A stretch of DNA of 64,000 nucleotides from Blasia pusilla (Eukaryota; Marchantiophyta; Marchantiopsida; Blasiales), in the NCBI GenBank assembly GCA_050084515.1, contig CM114273.1, positions 5,828,001 to 5,892,000 on the forward strand, in the 5' to 3' direction. How positions within the stretch are numbered: the stretch's first letter is position 1; each line of letters starts with the position of its first letter. The position numbers were made by a program, and so were the translations under genes. Under the pieces are notes generated by a model. It saw nothing but the letters and a program-made list of their open reading frames with translations. It searched no databases and was not told the origin of the DNA. Of this stretch, positions 25,906 to 39,000 are shown one piece after another.

Positions 25906-28900
25906 CTTTGAAGTATCAACATCTTGAATATCACCAATCATGGGCAAACTGGTTGTTATTGAAATGGAGTGAATTATTTGCCTTAAGCCTTAGTTCAAAG
26001 CGCGAATATTCAAATCTGATGAGTTACATTTTGGTTTGGCCTTATCGTATGTAATAAGCTCATATAGATCTTAATCCATAAAGAATTATTTCATGCAAAA
26101 CTTTGAGACATTGTAATTATACTAATCTAGCTTCTTATCTATGATTGTTGTTGAGTAATACTTCATGAATAATATTTTTACTGATAAATATTTAATACTA
26201 TCCACTACTCCAATTGAAGCATAGATCATTCTTACACAAAAATTGACCTAAAATTTGCCAAAAATTGACTAATTATATGAAAGAACTGATCAAAATTGGC
26301 ATGTTAAGAGCAAACAACATAACTTTCATTCACTAATTGGAATTTTCTACATTGAAATTACCATTGGACGAGCTCAGAATCTCATAATCGAATGATCTAG
26401 GATGCGTTGGAAAGATCTCGACGAGCTCTACAAGAAGGTTATAACAAACCTTTGACTTTATTATCATTGACATAGACCATGTTTTCTTATTCAATTAGGA
26501 AAACCCTTAAAAACTCTTCCAAAGTTTTATCGTCGTTATAGCTCCACCTGAAATCTTATTCCATTCAACTTTGATTTGAAATTTCTTTCTCCCAAATTGG
26601 AATTTTGCCTTTTCTTGCCTCTCTTCTCTTCTCAAACACCAATAATTTCAATTGATGCTCTCCAATTCCTCATATACCATGTAAAAAACCACTAAAGAAG
26701 CATAACTGATGGGATATGACTCTCACACATGGAGAACGAGATTTTGAAATGAGAGAAAGAGTAGAGGCAGATCCTTTTTTTTAAAAAATATATAGGATAT
26801 GTATAAACAATCCTAACCCTAATCGTAATCATAGCCTCGAGTTAGAATTACAATGATTAACTAACCCTAATTAAGATAAGAGTGTTTAACTAACTAACAA
26901 AGATTAAGCTTTCCTATTTTATATAATTACCAAATGTAGTAGTTCGGGTCTTCGATGAGTTTGATTGTAACCTAATCTTCAATATTTTTGTACATATCAT
27001 AAACATAAAAATTATCTAAAAATCTCTTACAAATTTTGCTCATTATTTTTCACGAGATCTTCCATTTATAAGCTTCCTCCAACACTGAAATTAGTTGCAA
27101 GTCTTCTAGGAAATCAATTTGGAGTTGTGCAAGCAATCCTTTAAGGTTTGTGGTGTTCTATATTTATCATGTATTTTCTTTGTTTCATCATCCAACCATT
27201 GTACATAGCCTTTTGATAGAAACTTGTTATATATTTATCCCAAAATTGGATAATTCAACTTTCTTCTTACAATCACTTAAGACGTTTGACAACGCTAGTA
27301 ACGATTTTTCCAGTAAAAAAATTGAGGATAAAAATTATTGGAAATCCTTTGAATCCCATGTGTTTTAGTCATATCAGTGTTGTGTACATACTTCCTTAAA
27401 CGATAAAGGCAAAGAAGGCGGGTCTGGTGTGTCGCAAAAGCTTCCTTTAAAAAGTCACCCTCTCCTTACTAATCTACCATCAAACACACTCACATTTATT
27501 AGCCACAATGTGAATCAAGCAATCTTATGTCTCATGAGTCTTGGTCTTTGACCACCCTTTAAGCTCAATTGATTGTATAGTAGATGGGATGAGATATTAA
27601 ACTAATCTTTCACTACCCAACATTAGCAAGTCATTCAAGACTTGTTATAAATTTATTTGATAGTCCATGAACCCGAAATTGTGTGAATGCTTTTAGCGGT
27701 TCTAAGTACCAAATAAAACTTGCATGAGCCTCTAATGAAGATTTAATATTTGAGTCATGGCTAGGTCAAGATCCAATGTTGGTGTCCATAATTGTTCTAC
27801 CTACTCGTGGTTGGATGTCAAAACCTGAATGCCAGCTTCTCCATCCATCATGTACCCTTGGTTCACCCCGATAATACCTTAGGTGGGGTTCAGATTCCAA
27901 ACACTCTTGGAGATCCTCCCCTAATACATAGTTTTAGAGATTCCCCCCCTTCTCTACATCTGGGGAAGTCCTCTTGGATCGATTCTTATGACCCTTGATC
28001 ATCTATCATTCTAATAGTTTGGGGAAGGTTTCTAGATCTTTACTTATATCCTTGTATGATTTTTTAGTGGGTATCCCCTTATCCTTGACGGTGCTTGAAG
28101 TCAATAGTTGAGCCAAACCTATTATTTTTGTGAAGAAATTTAGGTTATGCATAAGAGAAATTTGTGGACGCCTTCATACATGATGGGTTCAATAATAAGA
28201 GAATCAATTGTAAATTCCTCTCTCTTAAGGGTGTACCCCACTTACTTCCTCTAAAGCCTCCCTAAGTAACTTATGCACATATATCACGAACCTTAAGCTA
28301 ACATAATACATATCTTATGGTAGGAGTCTTCTTATCTTGTTGGGAAAATAGCCTTAAGGTCCAAACAAAAATATTGTACAAAATAGGCCTTTGGCTAATA
28401 TAACTCTCATTCCCAAAATAGGGGTAAATTCTTTAAGTGAACAAAAGTAGGGATAACTCGCTCATTTGATTGACCTTCCTCCCTATAAGTTTATAGGGAA
28501 GAAGCTCTTTGCTTGTTGCGCAAAGATCTTATGACCTTGAGACCTATGAGAAAAATATTTGGTTTGGATCTTGGAGATCCAAACTAATGGCACAATCCGT
28601 AAGTTGCATCTTGCAAAATGCCTAATGGTTATCCAATTTGAATCTTTTGAAATGCATAGCAACTCCCTAGGATGGCTCAAACACTGATCCTTGACCATTC
28701 CTGCAATCTCGCTCTCCTAAGAAAAATCATGATGGCTAATCCCTCAAGGTGTGTCCGGAACGGTTCCTTAGCTTGCAACCTAAATCATGGCCAAATGCGA
28801 AATGAGGTTAATTGATGAATCCAAATTTCCAATAGATATGGAGGGAGAGATTCTCTCCTCATGGGTGCTAGTTCCATTCTATCAGGGAACCCCTTCTTTC

Positions 28901-31037
28901 CCGAACCCTCCCTTCAGCCCTTAGTTTTGGCCCTAAATCCAAATGTGGATCATGTCTAACAAACCCACGTTTTGGCTAGAGTTTGGTTAACAAGAGGGGA
29001 TCATGGATTAAGTTTAGAATTATAAGTGGAAAATAAGTTTTTTTAATATATAATTTATTGTACTTACTTATCACAATATATTGGTTTAACTACCTTAATG
29101 AGGGCAATGTGGATGTTACATAGAAAAGATATAAGATGGGATTGAATTAGCAATAGAATTATAAATATCATGATGATAGCAATCAACCATGGGGTTGTAA
29201 ATTGGACCACACTTATAGTCCCTTTAATAAAAATTAGAATGATCAGAGACATGATCACTTCTTTGATGACATCTAACAATGTTGTGCTTATGATGGAGTT
29301 TAAATTTGTAGATTGGTCTCCCAACCGCTATTGACTAGAGACCCTCCCTCTCGTATCCTAGGTTCCCAATAACCTACTTTCTCTCCCTTGTCACCCAACT
29401 AATTTATAATTTCCGAGTCCATGATAACTTGCTAGCTTATAATTGTTAATTTCATTTTTGGGTGATTTTTCACCTTTGTAAAGCTAATCGCAAGCTCCAA
29501 CATAGAATGCAAATTTAACACACAAAAAATAAATCTAGTTGCTACCAAAAATTTCATAATCTCAATCTTTCCCTCACAATTGACAAACATGATAATCAAA
29601 TGTAATAATTCGAAGGGTTAGAAACCAATCAAAGAGGAAGGGGATCCCTTTCGACGTTATAACCATAGTCTATATTTCAATGTTGCCTATATTTATTTAT
29701 TTATTTATAAATTATTTTTTAACAATAATTATATAGGAAGTTGCCACTACGTGGCAGCTTTTCTTATCCTTAAGAATATAATTTGATTTTATAATTTCAA
29801 TGTATCTATTTAAAAATGGAAGAGGTCAAATGCAATAGAGGTAAAAGAATGCAAGATTGGTTCTAATTATCTCCTCAAATGCATGAAGTAAACATTAATT
29901 AATAAGAACCACAAATGAGATTTTTTTCAAAGAAAAAAATTGCATAAAAAATACATAACATGAAGATAAAAAAAGGAAAGTTTCATTAAGTCTTTACCGC
30001 ACTTTTAATTTTAAGTGCGCACTAACAAAGTTAAATCGGACTCCTTATCCCCTAAAGGAGAAGATTCTTGCAGTACTCTATGGTGGATCTTTTTTACCTT
30101 TTTTTATTTGTTTATCCACACATTACAATATATTAAATGGATAAATTAATATTGGAATATGAGATCTTTTTTGACGCGTGGAAACTAACCAAATTCATGA
30201 AAAATCATTTGAATTTTGCTTAATCTCTCTTCTATTTCAATCATGCATTTTTTAAGAATGTAGTCATAATATCTAATTGAAGTAATTTTTTATTGAGTAT
30301 TCCTTGTCCATATTATGAACACTTTGTTTTTCCTTTCTCTTAATATATCGTCTATAATCTTGACTCCAATAATGCTTTAGTTGTTTTGATTCCCTTTTTA
30401 CAAATAATTTTCTTTCTATGTGGACACGGGAAATTTTGTTTATAAAAAAAATTTGAGTATAAGGGGATATTGTTAAAACACATACTTACAACCATTCTCA
30501 TTGTACCTCATATGACAATAAAAATATTTTTCAGGCTTATTAGCATTATTAAGAGGTATAATAATATATTCTATAATTAGGATGTGGTTATAAAGTCACA
30601 TTTTGTGGCAAATTGTAGAAAGCTTTACAAAACTTGTATGTAACATTGATTCATTTCTTCTTAATGGAATGTCTAACAATTACCTGATTGCAAAAATCTT
30701 AGCGACTATCAAGATACCAATGGAAAGTCGCAAAAGTGAAATTTGACAACTTTGTGTAAATTCCTAGTTCTGCTCTTTTAAATAACCTTATTAGTCTAAA
30801 AAGAATCCACTTGAAATATGATTATGCCCTTCGAATAATATATGTTAAAAAATTTGAAGTAGATTATTTAAAAACCCCATTCTCCCATCATCATTACTAA
30901 TATCACCTCCATTCAATTATCATGGTATTTGTAGTTGAGCGATTGTAAGTAGTCTGCTTTGGTCGAGATACAACATATAGAACAACAAAAATGATTTATT
31001 GGCATGGTTGCAAAAAAAAAGACAAGTGGAAGACAAG
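25906..31037. other. AT-rich repeat territory, no recognisable gene
   Basis: The part from 25906 to about 26650 may be the 5' part of the minus-strand Copia element, but no LTR boundary can be drawn. The rest has only short frames without motifs. An imperfect hairpin aagttgccac-tac-gtggcagctt lies near 29734-29756, and an (attt)n run lies near 29693-29706. Confidence 0.45.
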
Positions 31038-31419
31038 GTTGTATGAAAACAGATAAGTCCAAACATGTTCATGGACATAATCAATGGGCCCTCCGTCCGG
31101 GTTTTTTTTGGCACCTTGATGGTCTGCGTGGGCTTGGTATGTGGGAACGGATGTATGTTTTGGCAGGGAAAGGATCGAACGGGTGTGCGCGCTTTAAGAT
31201 GTTGCAAAGCCCGTGCAGAGGTTTGGTAGGGTGCGGGCTTGGCTACGGGCCTATAACGTGCTAGTGCAGGCTACAAAATGGATGCAAGGTGCAGAGCCTC
31301 GGTTTACATTATGGGCGAGGCGGGCTCAGATGTGGGCTACGGGTACCTGGGCCCACATGGACATGTCTTTCTTAGGGACGCACATAAGTTCGTGGATGCG
31401 AACTTTGTTTGTTTGCACC
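31038..31419 (+). mobile_element. GC-rich MITE-like element, copy B1
   Basis: This is a GC-rich island in AT-rich DNA. The left end (gttgtatgaaaacagataag then tcca) resembles the left end of 55800-56110. The right end (cataagttcgtgg, then gcgaactttg, then tttgcacc) is loosely the inverted form of the left. An internal tract, ctacgggtacctgggcccac (31335-31354), also occurs in the 55.8 kb element. There is no coding capacity. A non-autonomous inverted-repeat element is the likeliest reading. Confidence 0.55.
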
Positions 31420-31422
31420 TTG

Positions 31423-31707
31423 ATGGACACACAAGTTTGGACATGTCTATGAACATGGATTGCAAGAGGTAGGGCCCAAATTTATAGCTCATGATGGAAG
31501 GTTGGGCAAGGGTGTGGGTGGGGCAATAAAGGGTGAGGGAGTGGAAGTTGGGGAGGAAGAAAACAAAAATGCGGATCATAGAGGCAAGTGGGAGGGATAA
31601 GGAAGAAAGGGGAGGTGGGGCCCATATACACAATTCCTTCTATAGGATGGACGTAAGTCCATGGACATAGACATCTCCGTGGACACATACTTTATATATA
31701 TGCAACC
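31423..31707 (+). mobile_element. MITE-like element, copy B2 (related to 12.9 kb)
   Basis: This segment directly abuts the previous GC-rich element and resembles the minus strand of 12905-13167. It shares atggattgcaagagg, a purine-rich tract with gtggaagttggggaggaag, ggtggggccca, and ggacgtaagtccatggac. It ends in tatatgcaacc. Abutment with B1 suggests nested or tandem insertion of related non-autonomous elements. Confidence 0.6.
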
Positions 31708-33780
31708 ATGTTTATTGGCCTCCCTTGGTGACTTATAAGCACATGTCACCTTTTTTCAGCTTTTCTTGGATTTTTCTTGGAGCCTCTTAATTTTCTAGGA
31801 ACCTACCAATTTAGTACCAAACATATTGAGATGATATGTGTTCACAAGTCAACTTCTTGGCATGATCTCAATCTTGATTTCGAATGTTATGATCATCGTG
31901 GGTATTTGTTAATTGAATTGTGAGTATAGAGCATGCAAAGGTAGTGTTTTAGAGCCAATTTGTGGAGCTACTCTAGTGAAGTTGGGGTTTTCTTTATCGA
32001 GCATGGTTTTCTTGACTATTGTTTGTCAAGGAAATCATAGACGCAAGGAAGCTTGGGTTTATATAGATTGAAAAAAAATTCAATAGTCAAGTGGTTAATA
32101 TGTAGAAGCAATCCAAAAATCATTTATATAAAATCCTCTTAAAACAATTGATTGTAAGTTCAATAACATTTTTATCGGTGAATATTTAATCTTATTTTTC
32201 CTAAAATTAATAATTAATGAAATTTGGAATACTTCAAAGTATTCATACATGGACTAGAAGCATGTGGATTTATTTTTGAAGGAAATAAATTTGAAATCTA
32301 AATTGAGAATTTAATTGTAGATATTTTAAAAGAATGCATAGTTCTTACGATTATCAAAACAAATGCATATTTCATTGGATCAATAATGTGAATCATTCTA
32401 CTAAAGCTCTTAACAAATATTTTATGGTACTCATATGAGATGTGCATTATTAAAGGATTAACATATATCAGATGGTGGAGATGCAAGGTTTGCCCCTCGA
32501 GTAAAGGGGACACATTCCTTCCCCAAGGCAAAGCAAATGCTATGCATTTGTAAGTACTCCTCACATGCTCATATTCTTAGATGATACGAGTTAATATATA
32601 AAATTTTAGAATGTTCAACTCACTATGTGGGTTTAAAAAAGTAATGTTGAGTATCCCATTGCCGAGGTCATGGAGGATGTGTGACGGGGTCAAAGGATGT
32701 AAGAGGACATCTTCACCAACCAAGATCTCATAGCATCCTTGGCAAGTTCTTAACTTATAGAGTGTTCATATGTTCAATTTTTTTTAGAATTAATATTTCA
32801 AAATACTAGTTCAAGTTAGTGGGACTCTATGCATCATGACAGTCCTCATGTTGATGGGGGAGTTCCCTCTAGCAAGACTTGGGTTGCTTCCGATTGTGAA
32901 ATTTGACCCTTTGGATGATGATGCCTCCTACATCGAGAAGGAGGAGGAGGAGGAGCAGTAGGTGGATGATGAAAGGTGCCTTATGGATCAATAGGTCGCC
33001 CTCAAATCAAGAAGGTCATCTGCACAAAATTGACCTAGAGGATATGGAGGATCTATCAATAAAAGTTACCAAACTTATATTTCTAGACCAATTAGTGGGG
33101 GTCCTACTCGTGGGCAACCGTGTGCTTCGGCAACACTTGTAAGCCCTTCTACACGTGATGAACCTTCTATTGGTCCAACATAGCCTCATGGGCATGGCAT
33201 GTTATGTGCACGTCTTTGGCGTATATATATAGTAGGATGATTTTTGTTGTGGATTACTATTTCTTTTTGAAATATTTTGTGTATAAATATATTTTGGGAA
33301 ATTTTGAAATTTTGGATGTCGAATTTGATTGTATTTTCCAATATTCTCAAATAATAATGAATGAAAAATGAGAATTGTATAACAATTAAATAGTTTGTGG
33401 TTGCTTTGCAATTGATACGCGAGTGACAATCGCACGTTAGTCACAAATTTGTGACAATGTTGAGAGTACTTGATGATTGTTAAGCAACTAGATACGATGG
33501 TCTTACAATTGTATTATGAGTGTAATAAAAAAACACTTTGGAACCGTGTTACAGTCGCAGAGTGCGACTTGGGATCAAAATCATGCGAGGGTCTTGTGAC
33601 TATAGTGCAACTATGTAGCAACTATATAATGGTTGCTATGCATCTTTGTGCACTTGCAAGTTGACTTGAAATGAAGAAGTACACATATGTTATAGTATTA
33701 GTATGGAGCACTTGATCACGAGTTGTGACGATAAGTATGAGATTATGTGTTTTTGATCCTAATAGAGGAGTTGTCCTTGA
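31708..33780. other. AT-rich intergenic with an acidic coding-like tract
   Basis: At about 32895-32960 the + strand reads FDPLDDDASYIEKEEEEEQ followed by a stop. This resembles the acidic C-terminal tail of some plant transposases, but no catalytic or dimerisation motif is visible nearby, so no family is assigned. The remainder is stop-rich. Confidence 0.35.
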
Positions 33781-35515
33781 AGGACATATTTGAAGTGTCT
33801 AAGCATATTGAGCTTAACACTCTTTTTTAGCAAATAATGGCGTTTACCTTTGCAAGAAAGCTAATGCATAGAAGAATATCGACAATGGTGGAATTGCCAT
33901 AGCGCACACCATATGATGGGACGGGTGTGTAGAGGGACGAGAGTGACCTACATGCATATGCAAGAGAGGTGTTTTCCTTCTTTTTTAGGATAGCTAGAAT
34001 TTGACATGAGTTGTTGGACTTGTGATGTTAACTCATCAATAATGGGATTTTCCTTGGCAAGAGGTGGAGCAAGAAGTATTAAGATCCACAAGAGAGAGTT
34101 GGCCAATTTGTATGATGTGATCATTGTTAGGATCGTGATCATAATTATGATGGATATTTGTATCTTCACCAAGCGTTGTGAGTCAATGGAGCAATCACAC
34201 CTAGTGATATACTAGACGACGGCAAGGGATATGGTGTAGGACCCAAAGGTAATAGTGGTGGTTGTGGGTTTCATGGTGGCCGAGGATCATTAATGAGTAG
34301 AGGTGGTGGATGGTGATTTTTGTGCCATGATCGGGAGGGTGGAGTACCATATGGTGGCCCTATTGATGTTGCATTGTCCTTCAGTGTTGGGATGGGCGAT
34401 AATCTTATGTGTATGTTAAGTTGGATTGTGATAGTGGGTTTTCTTGCTTGGATTTCATGTGTGGTGTGGCCCAAGTGGACATTGTCATGCTATTTTTAAT
34501 CAAACCATAGTAGGCAGTATGCCTTAGGAGGGAGACTATATGTAGTTAGGTGTGAAGAGATTAGGAGTGATTTGTTGGCCTTCCTTGGTGACTCATGTCT
34601 ATAGCTCACCCTTTGTAAGGTTTCTTTGAAGGTTCTTGGAGGATTCTTTATTTGTTAGTGACTTGTTCAGTTCTTGATTCTTGACTTGTTCAGTAGGTTC
34701 ATAAGACTCATATGCACACGTCGTCTTCTCAAACCCTTTTAGGCCTTGAGAAGGGTGTATCAAAAGGGGAGGCTTGATCGAAGATGTTCATGTTTCCATA
34801 GTTGAACCTTCCAAGTATCAAATTTGGGCAAGATTTGGAATTGTTTTCCTTCATATTCAATATGGATTCGGATGGATATATGGCTAGTTTGTGTTATCAA
34901 AGATTAGAGCGTTTGAATTTCCATCCAATTTTCCTCAAATGGCCTTTTAATGTGATGATGTACATATGGATGTTATAAGTTATGTGATATGTTTCATGAA
35001 AGTATATATTTATGTGCCTGTGACAATGATGTGTATACACACGACAATGCGATCATCGTTGTGACCCATGGTGGAGCTAGAATATTTGAGCTCTCAAGCG
35101 TTGCTTTGGGGTTGGATCTAGAGCGAGATAAGGATAGTTTCCAAATGTGATATGCACAATAGTCTACATTGTTAATTATTATGAGGACCCCATTTGTGTC
35201 CCAATCTAATTACTCCGATATTTTATGGGGAATCGATAGCGAGTGGAACTACGAGTGCGCCGATGGAGAATTTAAGAGCTCGAGAGGAGTTCCAATCAAG
35301 CATATTGTTAAGGGAGACAATAAAAGTATGTACAACATCCTTGATTTTTGCCATGTATTTGCAACTTTGGAAGCAAGACCAACCAAGGTGTTCTGGTTGG
35401 CCGCCACTTTGTGTGAGATTGGTGGTGTTATTGTCTCTTATGTAGGAGTAGGTAAGGTAGAGGACTTGAATCCTAGAATGGAGAGTCTAGTGAAGTCATC
35501 ATCTTATGTATGATC
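33780..35515 (+). pseudogene. LTR-retrotransposon gag-like remnant
   Basis: On the + strand a SKHIELNTLF stretch (about 33796-33826) resembles ERIELNMSEK of the 49.9-57.8 kb element. A zinc knuckle follows at 34116-34160 reading C-D-H-C, a stop, D-R-D-H, then N-Y-D-G-Y, where the final Cys has become Tyr. Further on, TKVFWLAATLCEIGGVIVSY (about 35384-35443) aligns with TKVFRLVATLWERGGLIVSC encoded on the minus strand at about 51451-51510. Stops and a lost zinc ligand show it is dead. It belongs to the same family as the 50-57 kb element; no reverse transcriptase or integrase was seen. Confidence 0.65.
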
Positions 35516-38500
35516 AAGGGGCATGTAATAAGTGGAAATAACCCGGATGGAGGAGTTTCTTGTTAGTTGATGATTGAGCATGCATTTGCTACCCTTGGTG
35601 TTATCTTGTTGGATAACACTAAGGCCATGTTTTCTTTTTGCCCCCTCTAGGATGGTATTTCAACCACAAAATGTGATCCTTGAATCCACAACGCAACCCT
35701 TAGAGTGGGATCATGTGGTAGTTTTAGGTTGGGGATTGCCATTTTTTGAGCAGGGAGGTATTTGATTCAAATCTAGACGGCCCTAAATGTTTCTAGTGCG
35801 TTGAATTTCATCACACAATAGAAGTTGACGATGAGGGCATAGCTAGAGCATCCTATTATACCTCAATGGTAAGGTCTCAAGCGGTATTAATCAACATTGA
35901 GTTATATAACGTGCTTGGTGTTGGTATGGTTTTACATACCATGGGATTGATATTGTAATCTTGGGAGGAGTTAGCTTCCTATAGTACAAATTGGCAATTA
36001 AGAGTTGATCATGTTAGTCGTGTGCCAATGTGAATGATTGGCATTGTTAGTGTTGTTTAGTAGGCTGCGATGGTGATCGTTGTAGCGTATTTTTTGAGAT
36101 AGAGTTGGGATGAGGAAATGTGGGAGAACCAACTAGTGGTGCACTGCGTTCGATTGTTAATGATCATGTTTTGCATATAGCATCAATTGATGTAACATGT
36201 GGTGTCATGCCACATGTGGATTATGTGTCAAGGATAGACCCATGTGAGTTCTTATAGCATAAGGTGGATTGACAGATCTGCAAAACTTGGAGTGAGGAGA
36301 CTAGCAACAATGGTGTCATAGGTTCATTGATATTGGTGCTCTTCATCATATGGCGGTGTTTGGTGGATCATATGCAACCAACACATCCTTGTCACGTGAA
36401 GGGGAGTGATACTAGCATGATGATAATGTTAACAATAGAGTGATGAACATGATGAGCGGAGAGTCAAGACATCACGGTTGGTCCTATCTAGATATCAATG
36501 TGAGATACTACAACATTCAATTTTAGGAGTGTGAGGTTGTTGATGAGGAATTATGATTGAGCTTCTGTGGTTGGAGGTGCTCAACCTAGATAGAATTGTG
36601 CTTATGATGGTAATGTGTAGCGGTTGTTTTTGCAAGTATTATATGGCATATTTAATGACACTATCGATTAGGTGCGGTTCCTTAGTGACGATGGTTATGA
36701 TATCATGCCCTAGATGCGTGGTGTTGATTAAGAGGGACATAGATTATATGTTGGGAAATAATGATATGATGAGTGACCTCTTGATCTCAACACCGAAAAA
36801 GGTGCATATTATTTTTGACACAATGATTGAGTTGTGTTAAAAACACTATGCACCTTTAGGATTGGAGGACCCAACCATCAACTAAGAAGACAAATTGTGT
36901 CATTTTTATGAAAATGTGTACATATTTTTTAATGTATTATGCATTATGTTTTCCGTTGGTGTACTATTGTATATATGTGAAAATAATGGATGTTGTATAG
37001 CGATGTGTATGGGCATAACAACTATTACAGTATTTGTAGTTAAGCGAGAACGAGTAATATGCTCCAATAGGAAGGCCGTGTGTGTAGCTAGTTGTGGAGA
37101 TGCTTTAATACAAAGGGCCTCCTTCTTACATGTAAAGAGGAGAAAGTAAATGAGAGGCATACAAGAGATAAATTACAAGTATATTTTTACACATGTGGAT
37201 TTACCTAAGTGATAGAAATCAATAACTTTGAGTGAAGCCTCAATTTGCATCTAGGAATATGGAGTACGAGCCTCAAGCATTGGCCATACCTATATCCAAC
37301 CAATATTCGAGATATCCTATTTAAGTGAACTTATTGTAACCTCCAAGATTTGGAGCTATTACAATCACTACTAGTTAAAATACAATATTAGGAAAATACC
37401 ATATCATAATGATGGCGCATGGTTAAAATCCCAAGGAAGAGGGTATAAATTATTTGTATGAATTTCAAACAAAAAAAAAAGAAGTTGTTAAGAGCCCAAG
37501 TTGTGGCCTCTAATGATGACAACTTCTCACACACTTAATGGTAGCTTTGAGCAACCTTGTTAAATAGAGTAGAGTCTAGTCGTTTGGGAGAGGATCTCAT
37601 GAGGGTAACCATATATTTTGAAAAGATCCTCATTTGTTGGACTTCTAAAAAGAGGATAAAATAACTTGAAAACCCTATTCAATAGACAAAAAATGTGGTA
37701 CTCACCAAGGTATTGTTTTACAAACTTACTTTATGTTTGATTAAAACTTGATTTATATAATGAAGATTTTGATTTGAAATGAGTATTTCCACGCCCCTAT
37801 GAACTTCATGTTATGAATTAAATTTCTACAATGAAGTTTGTCATTACACGAAACTCATTAAACGAAGTTCCTAAAAAAAATTAAGTGCTATACTAAACAC
37901 TTAGTTTTTGCATGGAAGTTTTGACGAAAGTTGAGGAGTGTAACACCTTATTAACTTCAACTTTAGTCATACTAAGGTATATCATGTCATACCATAGCCC
38001 ATGGGATGTATGTTGCAATATTTACTAGGAACTAATTATTGATATCTCTATTTTTTCCTTACAATTTTAAATCATACCATTGTTTGTGTAAGCTTCTTTA
38101 TTGAAGCCTTCCATATATGCATCAAATGAAGGCTTTCACATTTGAATTTGTTTGGATATTACCCTAGATGAAGCCAAGGGTTAAATGGAAAACAAATGAT
38201 TAATTTTAAAGTTAGTTTCTTATCTTAAATCCTCTAAAGATTTTTCACAGTCTCCCATCTATTTTCTCGAGTACCCCTCTTCCTCATTTTGTACTTTTGG
38301 ATTTATTCTTTTACTAGTTTTGTAGACTTTTTAGATATAAATAGTCTAGCTTGTGTTCACTTCAAGTTTTCCATCTTCTGAAAAAATTAAAATAAGATAA
38401 TTTTCTCAATCTTCGCTAGCAGGGAAATTTAGTCTACATATATGGGGAAAAAAGTAGATTTAAAGACGTGTATTTTCAGAAATAACCAACTAAAATGATT

Positions 38501-38579
38501 TTTTATTATCGTTTTCATTTGCATCGATTTAACTCAACCGGGGTCCAAATTACTAGTTAAAAAAAGAACCACCGTTCTA
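35516..38579. other. Decayed repeat, no recognisable gene
   Basis: From 35.5 to about 36.9 kb the + strand is unusually poor in C and rich in G and T. This fits a continuation of the + oriented element, but frames are short and motif-free. From 37 kb on the DNA is AT-rich. The stretch ends abruptly at the GC-rich promoter zone of the next gene. Confidence 0.45.
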
Positions 38580-39000
38580 CGGATTTTCTCACGCACGCGA
38601 CGAAAGCCTTACCCAAGCGAAAGCGACGGGGGAACTACCGCTAAGATACGGCGGATTTGCTCGTGGATTACCGTAAGTCGATATAAATGCCGTCGACAGA
38701 AGCGTGTAGCGGGTGAAGTTGACATGCAGAGGGACGCAGTCGATTCGTGGACGCCGTCGCTCCGCCGTTACAGTCTCCCTCGCCGGCGCGGGGGGCGGAG
38801 AGCTTCCCCGGCGGGCATGACCGGCGCGGGGCCGGTCATGCCCCGGGGAGCCGACGGACAGAGGAAGTGTCCGCACGAATAGAGTTTGGACCGCGGGATC
38901 GGGACCAGAAAATAGAGGGAGGTGATTAGGCGAAGATTAGCTCTGGTCCTTTTGTGTGTGTGTGTATGTCTAGCTTCTTCGCCAGCGAGAGATGGGCATG
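38580..39000 (+). promoter_or_regulatory. GC-rich promoter / leader of the JmjC demethylase gene
   Basis: Composition shifts sharply from AT-rich, CpG-poor DNA to GC-rich, CpG-containing DNA at about 38570. Such a shift is usual for an unmethylated gene start. A perfect 13-bp inverted repeat sits at 38813-38843. A (gt)n tract follows near 38953-38966. No TATA box is evident. The coding start lies 2.1 kb downstream, so one or more leader introns are likely. Confidence 0.5.
38813..38843. repeat. Perfect 13-bp GC-rich inverted repeat
   Basis: The arms gggcatgaccggc (38813-38825) and gccggtcatgccc (38831-38843) are exact reverse complements with a 5-base loop, gcggg. It lies in the presumed promoter or first leader exon of the demethylase gene. 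Confidence 0.9.

Noticed and set aside
32895-32960. Acidic transposase C-terminus
   Set aside because: Only an acidic run is visible; no catalytic or dimerisation motif supports a named transposase family.
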